DNA from: Asaia lannensis NBRC 102526
GTDB taxonomy: Bacteria; Pseudomonadota; Alphaproteobacteria; Acetobacterales; Acetobacteraceae
Assembly (NCBI RefSeq): GCF_024054035.1
Contig: NZ_JAMXQU010000012.1
Coordinates: 18,787 to 82,786, forward strand
Direction: 5' to 3'
Length of the DNA: 64,000 nucleotides
Shown here: positions 36,436 through 44,889 of the stretch, in pieces
How positions within the stretch are numbered: the first letter of the stretch is position 1
How the letters are laid out: the number at the start of each line of letters is the position of its first letter
The notes under the pieces: generated by a model
The model's input: only the letters and a program-made list of their open reading frames with translations
The model's database searches: none
Told to the model about the DNA's origin: nothing
Position numbers and translations under genes: made by a program

Positions 36436-37020
36436 ATGACCTTGCCGCTTATGCCGAAAGCCACTGCAGTATGGCTGATCGACAAAACCGCCCTCACCTT
36501 CACCCAGATCGCCGAATTCTGCGGCATGCATCCGCTCGAAGTGCAGGCGATCGCCGATGGTGAAGTAGCTGCCGGGATCAACGGATACGATCCGGTCAAG
36601 AACAATCAGGTGACCCAAGAACAGATCACGCGCTGCGAAGGCAATCCGGATCTGCGCCTCAAGCTGTCCCCGAAAGCCAATCCGGTGGCACGCCGCGCCA
36701 AAGGCGCACGGTATACACCGATTGCACGACGCAACGACCGCCCCGATGCGATCGCCTTCGTGCTGCGTCAGTTCCCGCAGCTTTCCGAACTGCAGATCAT
36801 CAAGCTTCTCGGCACCACCAAGGATACCATCGCCAAGGTGCGCGATCGCCAGCATTGGAACAGCGCCAACATCAAGCCGCGCGATCCGGTGATTCTGGGC
36901 CTGTGCAGCCAGACGGACCTGAACGCTGCCGTTCAGGCGGCCAACGAGCGCCTTGCCCGTGAAGGTCACAGCGTTCCTGTCGTCGCAGAAATGTCAGATT
37001 TCGACGACGCTCAGAATTAA
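36436..37020 (+). CDS. TrcR/DUF1013 cell-cycle transcriptional regulator
   Basis: The 194-residue protein matches the DUF1013 family, named cell cycle transcriptional regulator TrcR in Caulobacter. It begins MTLPLMPKATAVWLIDKTALTFTQIAEFCGMHPLEVQAIADG and has a second helix-turn-helix-like segment, LSELQIIKLLGTTKDTIAKVRDRQHWNSANIKPRDPV (about 115-151). Members are alphaproteobacterial and nearly universal in the class, which supports the taxonomic placement. It acts in the cytoplasm on cell-cycle promoters, by family knowledge. Confidence 0.85.
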   Translation: MTLPLMPKATAVWLIDKTALTFTQIAEFCGMHPLEVQAIADGEVAAGINGYDPVKNNQVTQEQITRCEGNPDLRLKLSPKANPVARRAKGARYTPIARRNDRPDAIAFVLRQFPQLSELQIIKLLGTTKDTIAKVRDRQHWNSANIKPRDPVILGLCSQTDLNAAVQAANERLAREGHSVPVVAEMSDFDDAQN

Positions 37021-37096
37021 GAAGAGATGGCGCCGGTCGTTCTCCCTAGTGTAGGATTTCGGGGTTAGCGACCGGATATGAAGCGGAAAAAACCTG

Positions 37097-37297
37097 ATGC
37101 TCGTTGATCATGAAGTCATGCTTCGCCGTCTGCATGAACTGCGCAGCGAACATCGCGATCTTGATACGGTAATCGATCGTCTCGTTCAGCATCCGCTAAA
37201 CCAGTTGCAGCTACAGCGCCTCAAAAAGCGCAAGCTGCTGCTGAAGGACGAGATCATATTTATCGAAAACCGTCTGATACCGGATGATATTGCCTGA
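37097..37297 (+). CDS. YdcH/DUF465 family small protein
   Basis: The 66-residue helical protein reads MLVDHEVMLRRLHELRSEHRDLDTVID and ends RLKKRKLLLKDEIIFIENRLIPD, the DUF465 pattern of a short antiparallel coiled coil. Function is unknown. It ends one base before the purE ATG, so the two are almost certainly co-transcribed. Confidence 0.85.
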   Translation: MLVDHEVMLRRLHELRSEHRDLDTVIDRLVQHPLNQLQLQRLKKRKLLLKDEIIFIENRLIPDDIA

Positions 37298-37825
37298 ATG
37301 AGCGAAGATCTCGATCTCTACCGTCAGACGACGGATCTGGCCCAGACACCGCGTGTGGGCATCATCATGGGAAGCCAGTCCGACTGGTCGACCATGAGCT
37401 TCGCCGCCGAAAAACTGGCCGAGCTCGATATCAGCTTCGAGACACGAATCGTCTCTGCCCATCGCACACCTGACAGGCTTGCAGACTATGCCCGTTCGGG
37501 TCGTGGGCGCGGGCTTCAGGTCATCATCGCCGGTGCCGGGGGTGCCGCTCATCTACCGGGCATGGTCTCCGCATGGACGACACTGCCGGTGCTTGGCGTT
37601 CCGGTTGAGTCCCACGCACTCAAGGGCATGGACTCACTCCTCTCCATCGTCCAGATGCCCGGCGGTGTTCCTGTGGGTACGCTTGCCATCGGCAAGGCGG
37701 GCGCGATCAACGCGGCATTGCTCGCGGCGTCAATCATCTCCCTTCAGGATGAGGGCGTACGCGCGCGTCTGGATACATGGCGCGCAATGCAGACCGCCTC
37801 CGTGGCAGATTCACCCGAATCATGA
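37298..37825 (+). CDS. purE: N5-carboxyaminoimidazole ribonucleotide mutase PurE
   Basis: The 175-residue protein has [25 protein letters not shown] (about 15-40), [14 protein letters not shown] and the [29 protein letters not shown] core of class I PurE. It converts N5-CAIR to CAIR in purine synthesis, cooperating with PurK. It starts directly after the DUF465 stop, and its own stop overlaps the purK start (ATGA). Confidence 0.95.
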   Translation: MSEDLDLYRQTTDLAQTPRVGIIMGSQSDWSTMSFAAEKLAELDISFETRIVSAHRTPDRLADYARSGRGRGLQVIIAGAGGAAHLPGMVSAWTTLPVLGVPVESHALKGMDSLLSIVQMPGGVPVGTLAIGKAGAINAALLAASIISLQDEGVRARLDTWRAMQTASVADSPES

Positions 37826-39003
37826 GCCACAGCGGACTTCCTCTCGGTTCGACAATCGGGATCATCGGTGGCGGGCAGCTGGGACGCATGTCCGCCGTAG
37901 CGGCCGCCCGACTGGGTTATCACGTGCACATTCTGAGTGCAGAGCCCAACCCGCCAGCGCAGGATACCGCACGGCAGGTCACAATCGGCGCCTATGATGA
38001 CGAGGCCGTACTGAGACGCTTCGCCGAGAGCGTGGATGTCATCACCTTCGAATTCGAAAATATCTCGGCACAAGGGCTCGACCTGCTGGCATCGCTTTGC
38101 CCGGTCCATCCTGCGGGCGCCGTCCTGGCCATCAGCCAGGATCGTATTCTCGAGAAAAGTTTTCTTGGCGAGAATGAAATCCCGGTCGCACCCTGGGTGT
38201 CGGTGGCTGGGCCCGCACAGCTTGCAGACGCTGCCGAGACGCTGGGCTTTCCTTTCCTGCTCAAGACAACCCGGTTCGGGTATGACGGCAAGGGACAGTT
38301 CAGGATACAGGATGCTGCGACGCTGCAGGCACTGACACGCGATCTACCCTACCCGCTGATCGCTGAAGGGTTTGTCGATTTCGATCGCGAGCTCAGTGTC
38401 ATGGTTGCGCGGAATGCACGCGGCGATATCCAGAATTTCGCGGTCACCGAGAACCAGCACCGCGATGGCATTCTCGACGTCAGCCTTGCCCCTGCACGCG
38501 TTCCCGTTGCACTGGCGTGCGAAGCCGTCTCTCTGGCACGTGACATTGCATGCCGTATCGGTCTCGTCGGCATTATGGGTGTTGAGATGTTCGTCGCAGC
38601 GGATGGCTCGCTGCTGGTGAACGAGATTGCCCCACGTCCGCATAATTCTGGCCACTGGACCATGGATGCCTGCCTGATCGACCAGTTCGAGATGCATATC
38701 CGTGCCGTCGCCAATCTCCCCCTCCCCGATCCATGCCGCCATAGCGATGCGGTTATGAAAAACCTGATCGGTCCGGAGGGCATGGCGCTATGCGAGAACA
38801 CGCTGGCCGGTTCGGGGCTTGCCTTGCATCTTTATGGCAAAAGCGACTGTCGCCCAGGCCGAAAGATGGGCCACATCAATGCCCTGTTCCCGCTCGGTGC
38901 CCTCCCAGGCCCCTACGGGATCGATGCACGCTTCGAACCGCTACGCGCAACTGCGGATATCGTTGAAGTCGCGTCATCCGAGCGAGTGGAGATTGTCGAG
39001 TAG
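37822..39003 (+). CDS. purK: N5-carboxyaminoimidazole ribonucleotide synthase PurK
   Basis: The 393-residue ATP-grasp enzyme begins [33 protein letters not shown] and shows [19 protein letters not shown] and [24 protein letters not shown] (about 265-290), the PurK signature. It makes N5-CAIR from AIR, bicarbonate and ATP, feeding PurE. ATG 37822 overlaps the purE stop, which is why the longer frame from 37777 is not used. Its 3' end overlaps the convergent radC by 30 nt. Confidence 0.95.
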   Translation: MSHSGLPLGSTIGIIGGGQLGRMSAVAAARLGYHVHILSAEPNPPAQDTARQVTIGAYDDEAVLRRFAESVDVITFEFENISAQGLDLLASLCPVHPAGAVLAISQDRILEKSFLGENEIPVAPWVSVAGPAQLADAAETLGFPFLLKTTRFGYDGKGQFRIQDAATLQALTRDLPYPLIAEGFVDFDRELSVMVARNARGDIQNFAVTENQHRDGILDVSLAPARVPVALACEAVSLARDIACRIGLVGIMGVEMFVAADGSLLVNEIAPRPHNSGHWTMDACLIDQFEMHIRAVANLPLPDPCRHSDAVMKNLIGPEGMALCENTLAGSGLALHLYGKSDCRPGRKMGHINALFPLGALPGPYGIDARFEPLRATADIVEVASSERVEIVE

Positions 39004-39750
39004 ACCCAGTTCCCTGAAGCTGATCGAACTGCCATTGCCGATGATGATGTGATCTGCAATCTCCACTTCGATCAGCGCAGCTGCGCGCTGGGTATCGTGG
39101 GTCATGGCGATGTCGCCATCCGACGGTGTCGGATCGCCGCTCGGATGATTGTGGACCAGAACGATTTTTCTGGCGCCTATCTCCATGGCCCTGCGCGCGA
39201 CCTCCCTTGGATACACAGGAGTATGATTGACTGTACCGCGTGTCTGCGCCTCATCTGCAAGAAGGCAGTTCCGCCGGTCGAGAAACAGGATACGAAACTG
39301 CTCGATCGGTTCGCGTGCCAGCCGTGACTTGAGATAGTCGAGCATGGATTTCGGGTCCGACAGAATGTCCCCGCGTCCCATACGCGCACGGCTGACCCTG
39401 ATGGCAGCTTCGTGCAGTAGCCGGATTGTGGACACCATATGCGTTTCGGGCAGCACGACGCCGGCCAGATTACGCACATCTGCCGCAAAGAAAGCCGCCA
39501 GAGAACCGTAACGGGTCAAAAGATTGTTGGCCAATGCCTGGCAGCTTTGCACGTCGACCCCGACCGAACCCAGAAAAAGCCTCAGCAGGATCTCATCGGA
39601 GAGAACTGGGCCTTGCCCATCGCGCAAGGCCATGTGAGGTATTTCGGACCAGTTCTGCTGGTCGTGCCCGAATAAGGGCGTTGCGGCGAGCGGCACATCG
39701 ACCCTGACGCCTAGCTGGTGTTCAATTTCTTTCAACGGCTTCTCCGCCAC
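38974..39750 (-). CDS. radC: RadC-family JAB1/MPN domain protein (metal site intact)
   Basis: The 258-residue protein has helix-hairpin-helix-like N-terminal segments and a C-terminal RadC JAMM domain. The metal-binding motif HNHPSGDPTPSDGD is complete (about 198-211), preceded by ARKIVLV. RadC proteins have unclear biochemical function; the repair name is historical. The start is GTG at 39750; a TTG at 39735 has GGAG upstream. Its end overlaps purK by 30 nt. Compare the degenerate paralogue at 40523-41221. Confidence 0.9.
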   Translation of the reverse strand: MAEKPLKEIEHQLGVRVDVPLAATPLFGHDQQNWSEIPHMALRDGQGPVLSDEILLRLFLGSVGVDVQSCQALANNLLTRYGSLAAFFAADVRNLAGVVLPETHMVSTIRLLHEAAIRVSRARMGRGDILSDPKSMLDYLKSRLAREPIEQFRILFLDRRNCLLADEAQTRGTVNHTPVYPREVARRAMEIGARKIVLVHNHPSGDPTPSDGDIAMTHDTQRAAALIEVEIADHIIIGNGSSISFRELGLLDNLHSLG

Positions 39751-39767
39751 TATTTATCGAGCCATGT

Positions 39768-40469
39768 ATGTCAAAGTTTGATCAATATACGAGTGATCAA
39801 TCCATTTTATTTGATCTTGACGGAACGATTATCGATTCACGCATAGGTATTATTGAAACACTTCACGGAGTCGTTCGGGCATTGGGGCACGAGCCTGACC
39901 CTTTCATCGACCTCACCTGGGTTGTTGGCCCTCCGCTCGCTGAGCTCATGGCCGAGGTCATTCGGCCCTACGGTGAAAAACGCGTCGAGGAGGCAATCGC
40001 TCATTATCGTCGTCTCTATGACGAAACCGGGCGGTTCCAGACGCCGGTGTTTCCCCATATGGCCCGCCTTCTCAAGGATCTCGCCCGATCGCCGGTACGG
40101 ATCTTCACGGCAACCTCGAAGCCTGCCTCACTGGCACGCCATATCCTGGCGCAGCACGAACTCGATTGCTGCTTCGACGCCATTCATGGCGCAGCCGATG
40201 ACGATAGCGGTGGTGAAAAGCCGGAGATGATCGCACGCATCATGAAACAGGAAGGTCTATCGCCAGCGCGCACGCTGATGATCGGAGACAGACGTTTCGA
40301 CATTTCCGGTGCGCATGCCAACCGGTTGCGCGCTTTGGGTGTCCTGTGGGGATATGGAGGTGAGAGCGAGCTTACCGAAGCAGGTGCAGAGATGCTCGTC
40401 GATGCCCCTGAGGCGCTCGAACCGGCAATCCATTCTCAGTTCCACGCACTCGCCCGCCAGCCTTCCTGA
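39768..40469 (+). CDS. HAD-superfamily hydrolase (phosphoglycolate phosphatase-like)
   Basis: The 233-residue protein has the four HAD motifs: FDLDGTIIDS (about 15-24), ATSKP (about 115-119), a Lys before PEMIARIMKQ (GEKPE), and MIGDRRFDISGA (about 170-181). The cap domain (about 25-90) is the C1 type of Gph/pyrophosphatase-like enzymes. The substrate is probably a small phosphomonoester. It is divergent from radC with only 17 nt between starts. Confidence 0.88.
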   Translation: MSKFDQYTSDQSILFDLDGTIIDSRIGIIETLHGVVRALGHEPDPFIDLTWVVGPPLAELMAEVIRPYGEKRVEEAIAHYRRLYDETGRFQTPVFPHMARLLKDLARSPVRIFTATSKPASLARHILAQHELDCCFDAIHGAADDDSGGEKPEMIARIMKQEGLSPARTLMIGDRRFDISGAHANRLRALGVLWGYGGESELTEAGAEMLVDAPEALEPAIHSQFHALARQPS

Positions 40470-40522
40470 CCCGCGATGGGGGCCGCACCTCCGGGGTCTC
40501 CATCTCCCGGTGACCATTCGCT

Positions 40523-41221
40523 TCAGAAGAGTCCCTTCTGTCTCAGGCTCAGAGGGCTTCGCCTTTCACTGACGACCACGACGTCATGGACGATCATGGA
40601 CAGGGAACCTGCTTCCATGCTCAGACGTCGGGCAAAGAGGGTCAGAGGCGATGTCGAGGCATGAAACGCGGCAAGGGTTTTCTGCACACCGATGAACGAG
40701 ACCGCCTGAAGCGCCAAGGCGCGGCGAAAAATCGGCGCGGTCGCTGCAAAATCGTCCACGGGCTCATCGGCGAGTAGCCGGTTGCGATTATCGAGATAGA
40801 GCAGACGAAACTGCTCTGGCACGGCAGTATTCATCGCGCCGGAAAGATAGGTGCATAGCTGGTCCCAGTTTCCCAACCGTGGGCGTAATCTGTCTTCGGC
40901 CAGTGCGAGCCGGTCAGCGAGAATCGGAGGAAAACGCAGGAGCAACAGGGCCTTGTCGTTCAGACCCATAGCACGCAGATCGTCGACAGGTGCTGCAAAC
41001 ACGGCAGCCAGACTGCCGAAGCGATGCATCAGTGCCTTGGCCATCGGCTTGGTGTCACGTCTGGGGATGCTGTGGAAGAGCATCATTTCCAGAATTTCAT
41101 AATCGGCGAGGCTTTCCGCCCCTGCTGTCATCACCCGTCGGCGCATACGCTCACGATGGCCGTGCGGTCCTGTCCCCCGAAGATGGTTCGCAGCGACAGG
41201 AGAAAATGAGCGTTTGGCCAT
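40523..41221 (-). CDS. Degenerate RadC paralogue lacking the metal site
   Basis: The 232-residue protein aligns with RadC: YEILEMMLFHSIPRRDTKPMAKALMHRFGSLAAVFAAP, LLLRF and FRLLYLDNRNRLLADEP. At the place of HNHPSGDPTPSDGD it reads QKTLAAFHASTSPLT, so the His, His and Asp ligands are gone, while the strands after it (DVVVVSERRSPLSLRQKGLF) are kept. It is likely a pseudoenzyme. ATG 41221 is chosen, as the reading from 41404 extends into the divergent helicase gene. Only 27 nt separate it from that helicase's start. Confidence 0.8.
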   Translation of the reverse strand: MAKRSFSPVAANHLRGTGPHGHRERMRRRVMTAGAESLADYEILEMMLFHSIPRRDTKPMAKALMHRFGSLAAVFAAPVDDLRAMGLNDKALLLLRFPPILADRLALAEDRLRPRLGNWDQLCTYLSGAMNTAVPEQFRLLYLDNRNRLLADEPVDDFAATAPIFRRALALQAVSFIGVQKTLAAFHASTSPLTLFARRLSMEAGSLSMIVHDVVVVSERRSPLSLRQKGLF

Positions 41222-41248
41222 GCTGGCATTACATTCTATATCGGAAGG

Positions 41249-43477
41249 GTGACGCAATCCCTGACTCCCTCTCCCTCGCCCGATTATCTCGAACGCCTCA
41301 ATCCCGAACAGAGGGAAGCGATCGAGACCACGGAAGGCCCGCTTCTGATCCTTGCAGGAGCAGGCACCGGCAAGACGCGCGTTCTCACGACACGCTTTGC
41401 CCATATTCTACTCGACGGCCGTGCCAGACCCTATCAGATTCTGGCCGTGACCTTCACCAACAAGGCTGCGCGCGAAATGCGCGAGCGCGTCGGTGCGCTT
41501 CTTGGGGAGGCGGTCGATGGCTTGTGGCTTGGCACCTTCCATGCGCTGTGCGCGCGCATGCTGCGCAGACATGCAGAATATGTCGGTCTCACCACCGGCT
41601 TTACGATTCTGGATACGGATGATCAGATCCGCCTGACCCGGCAGATCATGGAGCCCTACAGGATCGATACCAAGCGCTGGCCGCCCCAGGCGCTGCTCGG
41701 TATTTTCCAGCGTTGGAAGGATCGCGGCCTGACGCCGGAACAGGTCACAGCAGCAGAAGATACCGATTTCGCGGGCGGTCAGGCACGCAAGCTTTACGCG
41801 GCCTATCAGGAGCGGCTTAAAGCCGTTAATGCCTGCGATTTCGGCGATCTCATGCTGCATACGCTCGAAATCCTGCGCACCCAGCCCGATGTGCTGGCGC
41901 AGTATCATCGCCTGTTTCGCTACATCCTGGTCGATGAGTATCAGGACACCAACACCATCCAGTATCTGTGGCTGCGCCTGCTTGCCAAGAAAGAGCATGG
42001 ACCGTCCAATATCGCCTGTGTGGGCGATGACGATCAGTCGATCTATTCGTGGCGTGGCGCGGAAATTGAAAACATCCTTCGCTTCGAAAAGGATTTTCCG
42101 GGTGCCAAGGTCGTGCGTCTCGAGCGCAATTACCGCTCAACAGCCCAGATCCTGGCAGCAGCATCGGGACTGATCGCCCATAATTCCGGCAGGCTCGGCA
42201 AGACATTGCGACCCGGTCGGGACGACGCGCAGGGCGAGAAAGTACAGATCATCAGCGTCTGGGATTCCGATGAGGAAGCCCGCATTGCCGCCGGGGCGAT
42301 CGAGCGCCTGCGAAGCGAAGGGCACCCGCTCTCCCAGATCGCCATTCTGATGCGCGCCGGGTTTCAGACGCGACCTTTCGAAGAACGGTTTCTGACACTT
42401 GGTCTGCCCTACCGCGTGGTAGGCGGCCTGCGCTTTTACGAGCGCGCCGAGATACGCGATGCCATGGCCTATATGCGCGTTCTGGCCCAGCCCGCCGACG
42501 ATCTCGCTTTCGAGCGTATCGTCAATGTGCCCAAGCGCGGCATCGGCGCAGCAGGCCTGCAGAAGCTCCATCATGAGGCACGCAGCCTGAATGCTCCACT
42601 GAGCGCTGGTGTGATCCATGCGCTTGAAACCGGCGTGGTCAAGGGAAAGGGAAAAGAAGCGCTTTCCACCCTCATGGATGCCTTCGCCCGGGCACGCGAG
42701 ACCCGTGACAGCGAGGGTCATGTGGTCGCAACCGAGCAGTTGCTGGAAGAAAGCGGCTATCTGCAGATGTGGCGTGACGACAAGTCGCCCGAGGCACCGG
42801 GGCGTCTGGACAACATCAAGGAGCTTCTGCGCGCGATAGGCGACTTCGGCACGCTCGAAGGCTTCCTAGAGCATGTGGCGCTTGTGACCGAGACCGAAGA
42901 CAAGGCGAGCGTCGATACGGTGAGCCTGATGACGATCCATGGTGCCAAGGGGCTGGAATTCGACACCGTGTTTCTCCCCGGCTGGGAAGAAGGTGTCTTT
43001 CCCTCGCAGCGCAGTCTCGATGAAGGTGGCCTCAAAAGCCTCGAGGAGGAACGCCGCCTAGCTTATGTAGGTATTACGCGTGCGCGCAAACGCGCCATAA
43101 TAATCCATGCAGCACGCAGGCGCATCTATGCCAACTGGCAGGATTCCATGCCGAGCCGCTTCATTGACGAGATACCGTCGGAAACGGTCGAGCATAGCGG
43201 CCAGGCCATGCAGGAACGAAGGCAGCTTGCGCAGCAGAGCTCGATCTTCGCATCGGGTCCGCTTTCGAGCACACGAGGCGGATACAGGGCACCCGCGCCC
43301 AAGGTCACCGAGGTACTGCCGGACGCCTCACACGGAATTGCCCAGGGCGCACGCGTGTTTCATCAGAAATTCGGTTATGGCACCGTACTGGCTGTCGAGT
43401 CCGACAGACTTCATATCAACTTCGAAAAGGCAGGCGAAAAACGCATCATGGCGCATTTTGTGGAACAGGTCTCGTGA
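41249..43477 (+). CDS. uvrD: UvrD/PcrA-type superfamily 1 DNA helicase
   Basis: The 742-residue protein has the UvrD order: LNPEQREAIETTEGPLLILAGAGTGKT (Q-motif and Walker A, about 16-44), FTNKAAREM, LVDEYQDTN (motif II), GDDDQSIYSWRGA (III), RLERNYRST (IV), MTIHGAKGLEFD (V) and RLAYVGITRA (VI). The C-terminus has a Tudor-like fold (GARVFHQKFGYGTVLAVE, about 700-742) that contacts RNA polymerase in PcrA/UvrD. It unwinds DNA 3'-5' in repair. The GTG start is placed by GGAAGG right before it, at tight spacing. The stop overlaps the prmA start (GTGA). Confidence 0.93.
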   Translation: MTQSLTPSPSPDYLERLNPEQREAIETTEGPLLILAGAGTGKTRVLTTRFAHILLDGRARPYQILAVTFTNKAAREMRERVGALLGEAVDGLWLGTFHALCARMLRRHAEYVGLTTGFTILDTDDQIRLTRQIMEPYRIDTKRWPPQALLGIFQRWKDRGLTPEQVTAAEDTDFAGGQARKLYAAYQERLKAVNACDFGDLMLHTLEILRTQPDVLAQYHRLFRYILVDEYQDTNTIQYLWLRLLAKKEHGPSNIACVGDDDQSIYSWRGAEIENILRFEKDFPGAKVVRLERNYRSTAQILAAASGLIAHNSGRLGKTLRPGRDDAQGEKVQIISVWDSDEEARIAAGAIERLRSEGHPLSQIAILMRAGFQTRPFEERFLTLGLPYRVVGGLRFYERAEIRDAMAYMRVLAQPADDLAFERIVNVPKRGIGAAGLQKLHHEARSLNAPLSAGVIHALETGVVKGKGKEALSTLMDAFARARETRDSEGHVVATEQLLEESGYLQMWRDDKSPEAPGRLDNIKELLRAIGDFGTLEGFLEHVALVTETEDKASVDTVSLMTIHGAKGLEFDTVFLPGWEEGVFPSQRSLDEGGLKSLEEERRLAYVGITRARKRAIIIHAARRRIYANWQDSMPSRFIDEIPSETVEHSGQAMQERRQLAQQSSIFASGPLSSTRGGYRAPAPKVTEVLPDASHGIAQGARVFHQKFGYGTVLAVESDRLHINFEKAGEKRIMAHFVEQVS

Positions 43478-44370
43478 GCGCATCCAGACGACATGCTTCG
43501 GCGCTCGAAACCATTTCCGTCACCGTAGCCGATGAGGCGGTGCCTCTCTTCGAGCAGGCCTTTCTGACGGTCTGCACGACGGTCGGTATTTTCGAGGCCA
43601 ACGAGGATCAGAACATCTGGCGTGTCGAAGGCGTCAAGGATGTAGGCCATGCCGAGGAGGAACTTGCACGCGCACTGACGCTCGCGCGACTGATGACCGG
43701 GGTCGATGCCGAGCTGGTGCGCGAGCGTACCGAAGCCGAAGGCTGGCTTGCGCGCACCTACGAGGCATTCCCGCAGCAGAATGTCGGCAGGCGTTTCGCC
43801 ATTCGCGGTACGCATCTCGCTCCCAGTCACAAGCGCGACCGTCTGACGATCACGCTCGATGCCGGGATCGCCTTCGGCTCGGGTGAGCACGGATCGACGC
43901 GCGGCTGCCTGCGTGCGCTCGAAGACATGGCCTGGCGCAAGCCGCAACGTATTCTCGACATGGGATGCGGCTCGGGCATTCTTGCCATGGCGGCTGCGCA
44001 GCTGTTTCACAAGCGTATCCTTGCCGTCGATATCGAACCATGGTCCGTACGTGTCGCTGCCAGCAACGCCACGCTCAATGGCATCGGCCCGCTGATCGAT
44101 GCACGTCTGGGCAATGGCTGGCTCACGCCCGCAGTCCGTGCGAAGGCGCCTTACGACCTCGTTTTCGCGAATATTCTGGCACGTCCGCTCTGCAAGATGG
44201 CCAAATCGCTCGGCACGCACCTTGCTCCGGGCGGCACCGTTATTCTCGCCGGACTGCTGACCACCCAGGCACGTATGGTGCTCGCTGCCCATAGAAGACA
44301 GGGGCTTGTTCTCGAAAAACAGTATTACGAGGGCGAATGGTCGACACTGGTACTGCGCCGCCGTGATTGA
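43474..44370 (+). CDS. prmA: Ribosomal protein L11 methyltransferase PrmA
   Basis: The 298-residue protein has an N-terminal substrate-binding domain and a Rossmann methyltransferase. Key segments are TLDAGIAFGSGEHGSTRGCLRALE (about 130), ILDMGCGSGILAMAA (SAM motif I), AVDIEPWSVRVAASNATLNG and DLVFANILARPL, matching PrmA. It trimethylates L11. GTG at 43474 overlaps the uvrD stop by four bases, so the genes are translationally coupled. Confidence 0.9.
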   Translation: MSASRRHASALETISVTVADEAVPLFEQAFLTVCTTVGIFEANEDQNIWRVEGVKDVGHAEEELARALTLARLMTGVDAELVRERTEAEGWLARTYEAFPQQNVGRRFAIRGTHLAPSHKRDRLTITLDAGIAFGSGEHGSTRGCLRALEDMAWRKPQRILDMGCGSGILAMAAAQLFHKRILAVDIEPWSVRVAASNATLNGIGPLIDARLGNGWLTPAVRAKAPYDLVFANILARPLCKMAKSLGTHLAPGGTVILAGLLTTQARMVLAAHRRQGLVLEKQYYEGEWSTLVLRRRD

Positions 44371-44863
44371 GCTGCGCGATGCCGGGCCTGAGGATCTGAC
44401 GGCCATTCTCGCCATCACGAACGATGCAATTGCAACGTCCGAGGCGATCTGGGCCACGTCACCTCGCGATCTGGATGAGCGTCGCCGCTGGATGAACGAT
44501 CGCCAGAGCGCGGGCTTTCCTGTGGTTGTGGCTGTCGAGAACGGACAGGTTCTCGGTTTCGCCTCCTACGGGCCGTTTCGTGCCTATGAGGGCTATGCCC
44601 GCACGGTCGAGCATTCGATCTATGTATCGCGTGATGCCCAAAGGCGCGGAATCGGCCGCCTGCTGCTCGATGCCATGGTGACCCACGCACGCGATGCAGG
44701 CATGCACGTGCTGATTGGCGCGATCACGGCAAGCAACACGGCCTCTATCGCGCTTCATCGCGCTGCCGGTTTTGGCGAAAGCACACCATTACCGGAAATG
44801 GGGCATAAATTCGGGCGCTGGCTCGATCTTGTTTTCATGTACCGGCTTTTCGACAGAAGCTGA
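44363..44863 (+). CDS. GNAT-family N-acetyltransferase (phosphinothricin acetyltransferase/MnaT-like)
   Basis: The 166-residue protein has the GNAT fold. IELRDAGPEDLTAILAITNDAIATSEAIW opens it, and the acetyl-CoA loop is VSRDAQRRGIGRLLLDAM (about 90-107); IGAITASNTASIALHRAAGF is typical of the Pat/MnaT subgroup, which acetylates amino acid analogues. The start is GTG 44363, eight bases inside the prmA end (overlap). An upstream frame from 44306 lies within prmA. Confidence 0.87.
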   Translation: MIELRDAGPEDLTAILAITNDAIATSEAIWATSPRDLDERRRWMNDRQSAGFPVVVAVENGQVLGFASYGPFRAYEGYARTVEHSIYVSRDAQRRGIGRLLLDAMVTHARDAGMHVLIGAITASNTASIALHRAAGFGESTPLPEMGHKFGRWLDLVFMYRLFDRS

Positions 44864-44889
44864 ATGCGGCTCTTGAAGAGAGAGATCAA

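Noticed and set aside
43411..44457. 348-codon minus-strand open frame
   Set aside because: Antisense to prmA and the uvrD end; no domain.
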